A DNA stretch of 64,000 nucleotides from Blattamonas nauphoetae (GCA_033064195.1 JARBJD010000034.1:62001-126000), one strand, 5' to 3'; positions 10,120 to 19,829 are shown, numbered from the stretch's first letter. The notes: a model not told the origin generated them from the letters alone. Program-made: numbers and translations.

Positions 10120-11907
10120 ATGTTAATTTCTCTATTCGTTGTTTTTACCTACATCTGTTCGACAAGCATCAACCTTCAAGATGTGCTGAATAAATATGAT
10201 GATGATACGAAAGAGATAACATTGAACGATGAAGAATACTTTGGAATTGGAATCTCCATAAAAGATCGAGATCTGAGCTTAATTGGTCGTCTAGATTCTG
10301 TCTCTCTGACTGCAGAACATTCCTACCAGCCTGTATTTATACTGGATGAATCGTCACTGACGGTGATCTCGATCTCCATTAAACCATCTCAACATAGGGC
10401 TTTCGCATTCGCCACAGAAGACTCCATATTGAATTTGACATACTGCAAATATGATATTGATGAAGCTGTCTTTCCGATTCTACAAGGATATCGCTGCCGA
10501 CTGGTTGTATCGAACATGTCATTCAATGACATGAATTTCACAAGATCGCTCATCGAACGTCTTCCAGAGGACGACACAGACCTCTCCATCATTGTGCAGC
10601 ACTCATCCTTCGATTACATCAACATCCTCTCTCAGAACCCACTCCTCGCTGGCCCAGAAGTCCTGAACGTCACCGTCATCAACACGACATTCTCCCGCAT
10701 CGAATGTCTAAATGATGGCCGGCTCCCTGCGGAACCGATTGAAGGCACAGCTGATCGCGAAGTTAGTTTGGAGAAAACGAAAATCGAGAAAGTCGACGGT
10801 GCGTTGAGTGGGGCACTCGTGTTTGGGATGCAAGCATCCAAACTGTCCCTGCTTGAAGTTACTATCGAAGACAGCGAGAATGCTGTTCGCCATTCAGACA
10901 ATGTCGCATTTGCGTCGAAGTCGGAAGTGATGGTTCGAAAGTGCACGACGAAGAACACGAAAACAACCGAAATATGGCCGAATGGAGGGTTCCTGTTCCT
11001 TCCGCACGACAAATCCTCACTCACTATCAGCCTCACGGACTCTGCAAACTCGTCAGCTCCGAATGGAAACGGCGGATGGGTGTTTGTTTCTGGGCACAGC
11101 AAACTCAACTTCAACTCCGTTTCAAGTGACTCCACGTCGGCAGGCAAGTGCGGAGGCTTCGTCTTCGCTGGCGGATCGATCGAGGAACTGGATTTCTCGT
11201 ACGTCGAGGTCTCCAACTCCAAAGCGGGAGAGAACGGAGGAGGCGTGTTTGTGTCGCGCGCTGAAGAAATCGACATTGATAATGGTGTGTTTTGCAGATG
11301 TGAGAGTTCCGAGAGCGGGGGAGCTGTTTTTGTGGATGTTGCCGACAACACGAAGACGAAGTTCACAAAAGTCACTTTCACGTCGAACGAGGCTGTTATG
11401 GGCTACGGACACGATGTGTTGTTCTCATATTTAGACACAACAACATATTATGTGTCGAAGGCCGACTTTAAGAAGTGCAAAAGCTCGGTCACAGTCAACG
11501 GCGTCTACCTCCTTCCCTTCCACGTCGGCACTGAATGGTCCAATACATACGGCCAGTTGACCCAAACTGTGATTATCTGCGCGGTTGCGGGTGGATCTGT
11601 CCTCCTCGTCCTCGGCATCCTCCTTCCCTGCATCTGCTGTTGCTGTGGCTGCTGTGCTGCCTGTGGTTGCGGCCGGAAGAGGACAAACACAAAATATCAA
11701 CACATTCCAGCTCAACCGCAGCATCCATATGCCTCCCCACCTGCCTACCAACCGCACTACACTCCCCAGCCCCCAATCTCTTATCCACCGAATCCCCTGC
11801 ACTATGCGTGTGTCCAGCCTGTTCCACAGCCTCCCCAGTTCGAGCAGTACCCGCTTGTTCCGGCTCACGAGGTGGGTGTTGACCAGAGTATCAATAAGAT
11901 TACATGA
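10120..11907 (+). CDS. type I membrane protein with beta-helix ectodomain and Cys-rich/Pro-rich tail
   Basis: 595 residues. The N-terminus MLISLFVVFTYICSTSINLQ is a signal peptide. Residues ~25-455 are beta-helix-like: repeated short strands and turns with GGxVFV/GGFVF motifs (GGWVFVSG, CGGFVFAGG, NGGGVFVSR, SGGAVFVDV) as in pectin-lyase-fold surface proteins. A membrane helix (TVIICAVAGGSVLLVLGILL, ~485-505) runs into CICCCCGCCAACGCG, a dense cysteine cluster of the kind that is palmitoylated in other proteins. The ~85-residue cytosolic tail is rich in Pro/Tyr/His/Gln and contains PPAY, a PPxY WW-domain ligand motif. Topology and motifs are visible; adhesion or sensing is inferred. Single exon; Inr or TATA elements were not identified. 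Confidence 0.85.
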   Translation: MLISLFVVFTYICSTSINLQDVLNKYDDDTKEITLNDEEYFGIGISIKDRDLSLIGRLDSVSLTAEHSYQPVFILDESSLTVISISIKPSQHRAFAFATEDSILNLTYCKYDIDEAVFPILQGYRCRLVVSNMSFNDMNFTRSLIERLPEDDTDLSIIVQHSSFDYINILSQNPLLAGPEVLNVTVINTTFSRIECLNDGRLPAEPIEGTADREVSLEKTKIEKVDGALSGALVFGMQASKLSLLEVTIEDSENAVRHSDNVAFASKSEVMVRKCTTKNTKTTEIWPNGGFLFLPHDKSSLTISLTDSANSSAPNGNGGWVFVSGHSKLNFNSVSSDSTSAGKCGGFVFAGGSIEELDFSYVEVSNSKAGENGGGVFVSRAEEIDIDNGVFCRCESSESGGAVFVDVADNTKTKFTKVTFTSNEAVMGYGHDVLFSYLDTTTYYVSKADFKKCKSSVTVNGVYLLPFHVGTEWSNTYGQLTQTVIICAVAGGSVLLVLGILLPCICCCCGCCAACGCGRKRTNTKYQHIPAQPQHPYASPPAYQPHYTPQPPISYPPNPLHYACVQPVPQPPQFEQYPLVPAHEVGVDQSINKIT

Positions 11908-12652
11908 GTGCTTTATTGTTAATTTATCGTTTTGTTGTTGATGAGTGTCTTCCTTTTGTCATTTTTCGACATTTGCTTGCATTGAAGGGTCTATTTATCA
12001 TATGAATTGATATTCTTGTTTTTTTCACCAGCTTGAAGAGAAAAACAGCCTGAAGTCATTTTATCTGTCTCTAAAAATTTTCACATTTGGGACGACAACA
12101 TCGTCCAACATAGGAATTTGATATCGCATCTTTCTTTGCGGTTTTCTGGATGTCATAGCAGAATCTGTTTTTGTGTTGGTGTGATCTAAACCAACTCTGA
12201 GATGCTCCCCGCACCATCGTCTTACGATCATTTATCGCAAGGAAGTTCGAATGTATCATCCAATGAACTGGTTTGTTTCCCGTTTTCCTTTCCCAGTTCG
12301 ACTGATTTGATTTGTGACTTTTGTTGAATCACGGCACATTTTTTCATCATTCCACTCAATATTTCTCGTCATCTCTCCCTTTTCCAACACCTATATATTG
12401 CCATGCACAGCATACATTCTTCTCGCAAACAGTGCAAGCATATCGAAGTGGAACAGAAAAGGAGAAAGTTTCGATCTTGCACGAAGTGTGGAACAAGATT
12501 GAAAAAGGTCTGAAAATGAACGAACTGTTCTTATTTCATTCTTTGGATATGAATTCTTTGTTCATTCCCTGTTTATTTGAACTTCTTCCTCTTCCATCAT
12601 TCTGATTGTTTCTGTGCTGTTCTGGGTTGATGCAGATGAAAATGGAGAGAAA
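11908..12652. other. intergenic; from 12190 duplicated flank of the next gene
   Basis: 11908-12189 shows nothing beyond AT-rich text. From 12190 the sequence mirrors 7180-6760 in inverted orientation, as upstream flank of the SPRY-like gene. A possible splice acceptor (TTGATGCAG) precedes ATGAAAATG at 12637, so an upstream exon is possible. Confidence 0.4.
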
Positions 12653-14428
12653 ATGAAGGAAGTGGGGGAGATGGGATTGCGGATGGGATTTGTGAGTGAA
12701 TTGTGTGTGACATTGGGAAGTGAATGCTCGCCGTTCTTGTTCGTTTGTCTTCCTTCCTTCCTCCTCATCTCTTCTCTTTCTTCCTCTTTCTTCATTTCTG
12801 CTGGTTGTGTGATTGTTGTGGCAGAATGTGGCGTCGAGTGTGCTGACTCTGGTTGTGGGGTGTGTGTTGCATCCAAAGCGGACGAAGATGAGCGACCTGC
12901 TTCCCTCGCTCCTCTCTCTCACCCACGTCTGCCTCTCTCCTCCTTCATCTCTTCTCGTCGTTTCTGTTGTGATGTTTTTTTGCAGCACGCTGATCCCACT
13001 CTGTCTGTGCCCGCGACACACGCTGTTGGGTCTGCCTCTCTTCTCTTCCTCATCTTCTCACTTCTTTTGTTCTCTTCTGTTTTCTTGTGCAGGCTGGTGT
13101 GTGACTCGAGTCTGTCGTGTGGGGATGTGGAGGGAGTGCTGAGTGGGGGAGTGGTGGAGAAGGTGTGCTCGTGGGTGGAAGTTGGGAAGGAAGTCGGGAA
13201 AGTGTTGGGTCTGCTTCGAGTTGTTGACAAGTTGTGTGTTGGACTGAAAGGAGCTCTTCGATCAGCCCAGAAGCAAGAACTGGAAAAGAAAGAGAAAGCG
13301 CGCCAGAAAGAGACATCAGGGATAGAACAAAGACTGACTGGACAGAAGGAGGAAGAGAGTCGAGATGGATGGAGTTTGGGGAGTCGGTGCCAATCGGCGC
13401 TGGACTTGATGGAAAACACGCTGCTCGAACTGTGCTCAGCTCGAGACTCGGAAGAGAAGGAGAGCTCGGCGGAGATGAATGTAGAAGTGACAGAGAAAGT
13501 TGGAGGGATGCTGATTCGGCACTTTCCACATGTGGTGAGTGGAGGAAGGAAGGAGGTGGGAGTGATTGGGGTGGATGTGGGTGGGGAGAGGAGAGAGATG
13601 AAAGAAAGGGAGAAGCAAAGAGAGGAAGAGAGACGAGCGGAACGAGAGAAAGTGGAGAAAATGATGGAAGAAATGAAGAAGAAAGAAGAAGAAAGAGAAA
13701 GGGAAGCAAGGAGCAGAGAGGATGAAAGAGATGAGGAAGTGAAGAGGAGAGAAGAAGAAAGAGAAAGAAGATTCGAGCTGAGGATGGCTGAGCTGAACGA
13801 ACAAGCTGAGCGACACAAGCGATTCATCGAAGAAGGAGAGGAGAGGGAGAGAAAGAAGGAAGAGGAGAGAAGGAAAGTGGGAGCAGCAGCAATCGAATGG
13901 TTCCCAGCAGATGGATACTCGCTGAATGGTTCTGTCTTCACTCGCACTGGAGGAAGCTGTCGAACTCTCCTCTCCGCCGAGTTTGGGAACATCGTCGTCA
14001 GATTCACTTTCACTTTCCAGAACATCTCAACCTGCACTCGAATCGGCATCGTTGCATCTGCTCTGACTGCGAAGGCGAAAGGCGGCTCTATTTTTGCAGA
14101 TCTTGTGGGTGGAGCTGGATGGGACCTGAAATCTGGCTGTCAATATGCTCGCCAACACGCCAAGGAAGTCCAACACAGATTAGCGTGTGCAGCTGGGAGA
14201 GGAGGCCAGCGAGTGGTGTTGGAGGCAGACGGGCGAGACGGGAAGAGGACACTGCGACTGAGCCAGGATGGACAGACACAACCAACCTTCTTCTCTCGCA
14301 TTCATGTCCCCTTCCGATTCGCAATCTGGATTGGTGCAGGTGATGCTGTATCGATTGAGTCAGTGGAAGTTGTGGCTGAGCCTCAGCTGAGTGGGGGAGG
14401 GACAGACATTCCGATGGACGAAGCATAA
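12190..14428 (+). repeat. segmental duplication, right copy (inverted partner 4847-7180)
   Basis: Matches 4847-7180 in reverse orientation through the upstream flank, three introns and the whole coding region. The two copies enclose about 5 kb carrying two orphan-family genes and the 595-residue surface gene. Confidence 0.75.
12653..14428 (+). CDS. coiled-coil protein with C-terminal SPRY-like domain, copy 2 (4 exons)
   Basis: Proposed exons 12653-12691, 12825-12926, 12986-13029 and 13093-14428 give 506 residues in one continuous frame. Introns are 133, 59 and 63 nt, with long pyrimidine tracts before GCAG in introns 2 and 3. Reading straight through would also be open, but the intron segments translate to low-complexity Ser/Leu/Phe and differ in length between the copies, which argues for splicing. 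The Glu/Arg coiled coil is about 28 residues shorter than in the 4847 copy. The SPRY-like C-terminus is well conserved (GGAGWD, LEADGRDGKRTL, IWIGAGDAVSIE). Unknown role; an upstream exon cannot be excluded. Confidence 0.7.
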   Translation: MKEVGEMGLRMGFVSELCVTLGSECSPFLFVCLPSFLLISSLSSSFFISAGCVIVVAECGVECADSGCGVCVASKADEDERPASLAPLSHPRLPLSSFISSRRFCCDVFLQHADPTLSVPATHAVGSASLLFLIFSLLLFSSVFLCRLVCDSSLSCGDVEGVLSGGVVEKVCSWVEVGKEVGKVLGLLRVVDKLCVGLKGALRSAQKQELEKKEKARQKETSGIEQRLTGQKEEESRDGWSLGSRCQSALDLMENTLLELCSARDSEEKESSAEMNVEVTEKVGGMLIRHFPHVVSGGRKEVGVIGVDVGGERREMKEREKQREEERRAEREKVEKMMEEMKKKEEEREREARSREDERDEEVKRREEERERRFELRMAELNEQAERHKRFIEEGEERERKKEEERRKVGAAAIEWFPADGYSLNGSVFTRTGGSCRTLLSAEFGNIVVRFTFTFQNISTCTRIGIVASALTAKAKGGSIFADLVGGAGWDLKSGCQYARQHAKEVQHRLACAAGRGGQRVVLEADGRDGKRTLRLSQDGQTQPTFFSRIHVPFRFAIWIGAGDAVSIESVEVVAEPQLSGGGTDIPMDEA

Positions 14429-14514
14429 CCGCAACTCTGTCACTTCTGCTTCTGTAGATTCTTCATTCTGTCTTTCAATCATTTCACGACACTGGACAAT
14501 GATTCAGGAATGGA

Positions 14515-14540
14515 CTCGTGTTTATTTTTCGATTCACGAG
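14515..14540. other. hairpin around a TTTATTTTT run downstream of the SPRY-like gene
   Basis: CTCGTG (14515-14520) and CACGAG (14535-14540) pair around a T-rich loop that contains GTTTATTTTT. A similar GTTTATTTTT lies just past the stop of the 57756 gene. A possible 3'-end signal; weak. Confidence 0.2.
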
Positions 14541-14658
14541 TATCAGTTTAACCCTTAAAAACCAAGTCAACAACGAAATGTGAGGAAACTTTGTTGAAAA
14601 AAGAATGAAATGAGAAGAGAAACTGTACAAGCGAGTCACGTCACCAATCCCGACCGAA

Positions 14659-14967
14659 TCAGTTCAGAGTGGAGTGCTCTGTGTGTTCTGGTGTTGTCCG
14701 CTCCATCGACAGAGCCTCATCCATCAAGTGAGGAGGATCGTTTCGGACTCTTCGCCCCAAATGTCTGTCCTGTCGCTCTGTCCTGCCTCGTGGCCGGCCA
14801 CTGAGAGGACGATCAGCAAGGACTTCGTCTGAGATGGGATCGTCTTTGTGAAGGGAGATGAACGACTGAACTGTTGAGCGAGGGACGCCGAGTTCTCGAG
14901 CAATTTCGGAGTTGTTCTTTCCGAGCCGATGAAGGGCCAAGGCAGCTCCACGTTGAGCCAGATCCAT
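14659..14967 (-). mobile_element. Tc1-type transposase, N-terminal DNA-binding fragment
   Basis: The 102-codon frame encodes a helix-turn-helix: RGAALALHRLGKNNSEIA followed by RELGVPRSTVQSF, then SGRPRGRTERQDRHLGRRVRN, the linker and second helix-turn-helix start typical of Tc1/mariner enzymes (GRPR motif). It breaks off before any DDE catalytic residue; a full enzyme is about 340 residues. No inverted repeats were found at its edges. It is a dead fragment, possibly of the enzyme class that moves elements with TA targets such as the one at 3043. Confidence 0.75.
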
Positions 14968-15722
14968 GTCGATGGAGTGAGATGATATCGACGAAGAACA
15001 ACGCGGAAGTGGCGAGATTGGAAGACTGACACAGACTGAAAGAGTGTCTGCGAATGTTGGGAGAAGGTTCGCATTCTGAAGAGTTGACCAGAAGCCGATC
15101 AGGATGCTTCGAGTGATGAAGTAGGAGATTCATAAGATTGGGGAGGCTGTTGGCGAATAGGAGAGACTGTTGTTGAGGGGACTTTGGCACAGAAGATGCA
15201 TCCTTCTTCAAGTGGTGGTGTTGCCTAGCCTGGGGGAGGGGTGGATGAGCTGAACTCGCTTGGCGATGACGGTGTTGACATCGTCATTTGGGTTTTGTGT
15301 GTGAGATGGTCTCGAGGTGCGGCTGGTGTTCATCAGCCTTCCCATCACTTCCAATCGCGTTGGTATGCACTCCATCTTCGGAATCAAGTTCGGCTGATGT
15401 CAAGAGTGGTGTTGTTTCATGTTCGACGCCTTTCATTGTCAGCTTTCGAGTGTTCACCATTCATCCTCGTGTCAGGCTCTTCTGCGAGGGTGTCGATTGG
15501 ATGATGACGGGTGGATGTTCGCTTCCACCTGCTTCTCTTGGTCGGTGGAATGTTGGTTCAGAGTCGACAACTTGATTAATCCTAACAACGAGTTGATATT
15601 ATGTGATTTCGTTTCTTTCGGCGAAATTTCAGCCACGTGATAGAAAAAGAAGATGAGTGTGTGAGTAGAGGGTGGTGTAGATTGTTAAAGTGTCAGACGA
15701 TGCGGAGAATGGTTCGGGTGAA
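14968..15722. other. no gene seen
   Basis: Could include decayed transposon sequence next to the transposase fragment, but open frames here lack any recognisable feature. Confidence 0.35.
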
Positions 15723-16880
15723 TCACATTTGAGACGAAGAGAGGGAGAGAGAGGTGTCGTCATCATCAGAGAACGATGAAGAGGAGCGTGAGATGGTTGG
15801 GGTGGGAGAATGAAGATTCGACATATTCATGCCCTGCAGATTGTTCATTTCGATCGATTCGTTCACACAATAAATTCCTGAGGTCGAGTTGCGGTCGTTT
15901 TGCAGCCTTTCTTCAATCACATCTTCGATGCCCTCCATTTTTGTTATTCGAAGCACTTTCTTCCACATCTGTCGCTGAGTTCCCCTTGTGTTGCTCCATT
16001 CTCGCTGGATATCGACCATGTGAGAAAGATAATCCCAAATTGACTCATCAGCTTCGAAGAAAGTGAGACAGCTTGTGATCGTGATATAGACAGACATATT
16101 AACAATGAAATCCATTGTGGGCTGATGATAGGGAGATATTTCGAGGAGTCGGGCGAGGAGGATCATGAATTCATGTGTCATGTTTCCATCGATGATCGAA
16201 AAGCGGTTTACGCACAAATGGCAGATATACTTCTCGGATGGCGCGAGAACTTTTGCTAAAACTGTCTCGTGAACAGTTTGTTGTTCGTGGTGATCTTCAA
16301 TTCGGAAATAGTCGAGGCTACCTGGAGTTGCGAACCAGAGAGAATTGATGATGACTGACATGAGACTAATATGGACAATTTCTGCTTCGGCAAAAGAAAT
16401 CGACAGAGAATGTCGTGTGGTGATGATTTGAGGGATTAGATCGGCTTTGATGAGGGCAAGTCGAATTTCAGCGGAACAAGACCAGAACAGTGATTCCAGC
16501 ATTTTACTTGCTGCTGTGGTTATGATTTGATTTGATGAAGAAATGAGCACCCCAATGGACTCGATGCAGTTGGTCAAGGATTCACCATTGGGTTGCCCAA
16601 ATTTGCTGACAAAAGCATCTCCTGATTCATCATCCCGTGCATCCACAGATTCGAGAAATTTCACGGCTTTAGCTTCCAGAGAGTCATCAAAAGCAGGCTG
16701 GGACTTTAATGTGGCAACGAGAGACTGAAAGATAACTGCTTGCTTGTTTACAGTTTCAGGTTCTTCTTTATCCCAATTCAGGAAAGGAGAACAATCATTT
16801 GAAAACGGCAACTGAAGAGAGGACAATTCAGAGAGTATTGGACTTGGGGAGGTGCTTGTTTGCCCGTCAATCATGGTCAT
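15723..16880 (-). CDS. orphan helical-repeat family protein (subfamily A)
   Basis: 385 residues, TGA stop. Subfamily A hallmark near the N-terminus: CSPFLNWDKEEPETVNKQAV, then FQSLVATLKSQPAFDDSLEA and AVKFLESVDARDDESGDAF. Later landmarks: LTNCIESIGVLISSSNQIIT, LAPSEKYICHLCVNRFSIID, SPYHQPTMDFIVNMSVYITI, SCLTFFEADESIWDYL, MEGIEDVIEERLQND. The Ser/Asp-rich C-terminal end (SRSSSSFSDDDDTSLSLSSS) could be a phosphorylation target. Head-to-head with the 16914 gene, with only 33 bp between start codons, so the two must share or overlap promoters. Confidence 0.85.
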   Translation of the reverse strand: MTMIDGQTSTSPSPILSELSSLQLPFSNDCSPFLNWDKEEPETVNKQAVIFQSLVATLKSQPAFDDSLEAKAVKFLESVDARDDESGDAFVSKFGQPNGESLTNCIESIGVLISSSNQIITTAASKMLESLFWSCSAEIRLALIKADLIPQIITTRHSLSISFAEAEIVHISLMSVIINSLWFATPGSLDYFRIEDHHEQQTVHETVLAKVLAPSEKYICHLCVNRFSIIDGNMTHEFMILLARLLEISPYHQPTMDFIVNMSVYITITSCLTFFEADESIWDYLSHMVDIQREWSNTRGTQRQMWKKVLRITKMEGIEDVIEERLQNDRNSTSGIYCVNESIEMNNLQGMNMSNLHSPTPTISRSSSSFSDDDDTSLSLSSSQM

Positions 16881-16913
16881 TCTGACAGAATCTGAAAAAC
16901 AAAGCCTCTCGTT

Positions 16914-18053
16914 ATGGGTCGAAGTTCAGTGAGTGACAGAATACCTTTGCATTTAAATGGGATCTTCACAGTCGAAATCATACCGTCTTCCAAAAAGTTT
17001 GTCACGCCTTCTCTTTTATTTACCCTTTTAGAATCTACGCCTCCCTCTCCTTTCTTGGATTGGGACGAACAGCAACCAGGGTCATATCGTGATTACGCCT
17101 CCATTTTTCAATCACTAATTCAAACATTGAAGGAGGATTGTGTCCTCGACGATGAGAAACAATTGAAGGCAGTCAAATTTTTGCATTTCCTGCCTAAACT
17201 AGCTTCCTTTTTGGACTCTTATCTCCCTGATTATCTGTTTCCACACGATGAAGACAAAGAACTCGCTTTTATGGATTACATGTTGATTCTTCTGGGGTGT
17301 CCAAGTTGGACTGTCGCCACAAGAGGACTTCAACTCCTCGCAAGCTGGGTGCACCGTGATTCGTCTGATGTTATGTTCTCCATCATCAAAGAAGGCCGAA
17401 TCACTCAACTGATGCTCCTTATCCAACCCCAAACTCGTTCTTTAGAAGCGAACGAAGACTTCCACAACTCACTGGTTTCAATTTTAAACTTAGCCATGAA
17501 ATGTGGAATACCCTCTGAAATCATCAGACTCATAAAGCGTGGTGTGCAGGAATCAGCGCCAGCCATTCGAGACACGCTTTTGAACAATCTGATCATTCCA
17601 TCCAGTTATTATGTTGAACATCTACTTCGTCACATGATCCGAACTCAATCACAGATTCGAATGTTTGACGTTTACAATCTCACCATTGCTCTGTTCGACA
17701 GCGCGATCCGTCATCAACCCACAATGCACTTTCTTCGATCATCGTCTGTCCCGCAAGCATTCGTGTTGTTCGTCTCTGAAGTTGGCGATGAATACGCTGT
17801 TTCCAACATCTTGAAACGGCTTTCGTCATTTCCATTTCTCATCGATGTCGGGAGAGGGGACATTCGTGAACGAACACAAGATGTGATGAGAATGCTGCAA
17901 GATGAAGGGCTGGAGGATGCAATCGAGCAGAAACTGATGAACGTTGAGAAACAGCGCGTATTTAACAATATAAGACAGAATTCGTTGCGAGTGTGCATTC
18001 TGTCTGGATCGAATGGTTCGTTTTCCCGCGAGACACTCCACAACCCAGAATGA
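16914..18053 (+). CDS. orphan helical-repeat family protein (subfamily A-like, diverged)
   Basis: 379 residues. Keeps SPFLDWDEQQPGSYRDYASI, FQSLIQTLKED, LKAVKFLHFLP, a PSSYYVEHLLRHM segment in the position of the PSEKY motif, IRHQPTMHFLRSSSVPQAF, and DEGLEDAIEQKLMN, but the middle is strongly diverged from its neighbours. The first ~35 residues have no counterpart in paralogs; the start could lie a little downstream or in another exon. No targeting signal. Function unknown. Confidence 0.8.
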   Translation: MGRSSVSDRIPLHLNGIFTVEIIPSSKKFVTPSLLFTLLESTPPSPFLDWDEQQPGSYRDYASIFQSLIQTLKEDCVLDDEKQLKAVKFLHFLPKLASFLDSYLPDYLFPHDEDKELAFMDYMLILLGCPSWTVATRGLQLLASWVHRDSSDVMFSIIKEGRITQLMLLIQPQTRSLEANEDFHNSLVSILNLAMKCGIPSEIIRLIKRGVQESAPAIRDTLLNNLIIPSSYYVEHLLRHMIRTQSQIRMFDVYNLTIALFDSAIRHQPTMHFLRSSSVPQAFVLFVSEVGDEYAVSNILKRLSSFPFLIDVGRGDIRERTQDVMRMLQDEGLEDAIEQKLMNVEKQRVFNNIRQNSLRVCILSGSNGSFSRETLHNPE

Positions 18054-18158
18054 TCGAACCGCAAACTGTTGCGTGTTCTTCTCAATGACTTGCGGAGCTG
18101 ATGTCATGTCGCATCATCCGCGCCATCACAATGCTGGTCACTTTCAGCAAGAAACAAC

Positions 18159-18740
18159 ATGGCCTCTCTCGTGTCTTCCCACGAATTTTCATCTCTTCTT
18201 CTTGAAGAAACAACATTCTGTCATCGAACCCCAGGTTCTTCAGATGTCAAAACTTCGTTTGCTCTCATCATCTGTTCACTTCATCACAGTCTCAGATTCG
18301 ATGTGTCCTCACTCCTCCTAATTGCCGAATATGCACTCAACACAAGCGAATACCCAACAAATCCACTTTCTGACAGACTTTTGTCTTGTTTTGGCATTCG
18401 TCCAAGCTCAAATGACTCGAAAAGCAGCCTGGCGTTGTCCACCATCTGATCTCTTGGACATGATTCTGATCTGGACCCAACAGCCACTGCCCAAAACAAA
18501 CTTATCTTTTCAAAGCTGATCCGCACTGTATTCTATCGCATTATTCCAGATAGAAGATGGAAAACGCTTCTCACGAATCGATCGGTCTCAATTGCCTCTC
18601 TGGGCCAATTAATCCATCGACTTCAATGGCACTCACACTTTTCTCCAATCTTTTTCCAAATTTTCCTCGTTCATCTTTCTTTGATACAAAAAGAGCAACA
18701 AAACGATGTTCAGAAAAAACGTGATTCCTTATCACGATAA
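18159..18740 (+). pseudogene. open frame of 193 codons with one internal TGA
   Basis: The frame starts at ATG 18159 (MASLVSSHEFSSLLLEET) and is open to TAA at 18738-18740 except for a single TGA at 18447-18449. After the stop the text remains protein-like (KLIRTVFYRIIPDRRWKTLL, LGQLIHRLQWHSHFSPIFFQ). A GT-AG intron that would skip the TGA in frame was sought and not found. It could be a fading gene, a sequencing error or chance. No family recognised. Confidence 0.35.
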
Positions 18741-18815
18741 CAGAAGGACCTAAATCAAAGGAAGAAAGGTGAATGATGGAAAAAGACGATGCGCAAACGT
18801 TTTTGTCCAAAAAAG

Positions 18816-19808
18816 TCAGAAACAGTTTGAAAAGAGTGGCTGGGTCTTGTCTAATTCCAACCCCTCCGTTCGGATGAGTCGATGCACTTCCATCCACATC
18901 TGTCGCCTTTCTCCCCTTTTTGTGTTCCATTGTCGCTGGATAGCGAACAATATGAACGTAAAAGATCTGGTTGACTCATCATTCTCGAAGAATGTGAGAC
19001 AACTTGGAATTGCGAGAGTGACTGGCATATTCAGAATAAAATCCATGGTTGGCTGATGATATGGACATTTTTGGAGGAGGAGCGTGAGGAGAATCATAAA
19101 ATTTTGGGATTGCTCGTCATCGATGATCGAATAGCGGTTGGAGCAAATATAGCGAATATATTGTTCTGAAGGCACAATAACTTGCTTTAAAATCGTCTCA
19201 TGAGCAGCTTGTTTATCTGGATACTCTGTTTGGAGATATGCGAGGCCAGGTTGAGGTGGGAACCCAACAGCATGGGAGAGAATATGAAGAAGAGATGTGT
19301 GGATAGCATGCGCTTCTGCAAAAGACAGAGACTGTAGATTGAGATTGATGATGAGTTGAGGGATTAAATCAGCTTCGACGAGGCCAAGTCGGATCTGAGC
19401 TTCACAGTATTGGATCAGAGTTTCGGCGATCTTTAAAGCTTTTTTGGTGATGATTCGATTCGATGAAGAAGTGAGCACCAAAATGCATTGTGCGAATTCT
19501 GTCACAGAATCATCAGAGAAGGAAGAAAGGCTTCGGAAAAGAGGGAAGATTGTAGAATCATTCCGAGGACCCAGAAATTTGAGAAACTTCACAGCTTTAT
19601 TTTCCAGAGAGTCATATAGAACAGGCTGTAACTTCACAGTGGCCACGAGAGATAGAAAGATAACGGTTTTTTCGTCGACAGACTCAAGTTTTTGTTCGTT
19701 CCAATTGAAGAAAGGAGAGCAATCTACTGAAAATGGAAAATGAGGATATAATGAATCAGAGCGCATTATACTTGGGGAGGCGTCCTTTTTAACGATAGTC
19801 ATGGTCAT
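18816..19808 (-). CDS. orphan helical-repeat family protein (subfamily A), short C-terminus
   Basis: 330 residues from the ATG that aligns with the start of the 16880 paralog (MTMTIV versus MTMIDG). Landmarks: CSPFFNWNEQKLESVDEKTV, LSLVATVKLQPVLYDSLENK, VPSEQYIRYICSNRYSIIDD, CPYHQPTMDFILNMPVTLAI, SCLTFFENDEST. The end reads RTEGLELDKTQPLFSNCF, where paralogs have the EGIEDVIEEKLQND helix, so a frame change has replaced the last ~30-50 residues. Possibly a recent lesion; the rest is intact. Confidence 0.75.
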   Translation of the reverse strand: MTMTIVKKDASPSIMRSDSLYPHFPFSVDCSPFFNWNEQKLESVDEKTVIFLSLVATVKLQPVLYDSLENKAVKFLKFLGPRNDSTIFPLFRSLSSFSDDSVTEFAQCILVLTSSSNRIITKKALKIAETLIQYCEAQIRLGLVEADLIPQLIINLNLQSLSFAEAHAIHTSLLHILSHAVGFPPQPGLAYLQTEYPDKQAAHETILKQVIVPSEQYIRYICSNRYSIIDDEQSQNFMILLTLLLQKCPYHQPTMDFILNMPVTLAIPSCLTFFENDESTRSFTFILFAIQRQWNTKRGERRQMWMEVHRLIRTEGLELDKTQPLFSNCF

Positions 19809-19829
19809 TCCTTTCTCTTCTCCGCCCAA

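Noticed and set aside
16990-17040. 35-nt GT-AG intron near the start of the 16914 gene
   Set aside because: Removal would shift the frame away from the conserved FLDWDEQQ segment.
18435-18490. 50-nt GT-AG segment that would skip the TGA in the 18159 frame
   Set aside because: Length is not a multiple of three and breaks the downstream frame.
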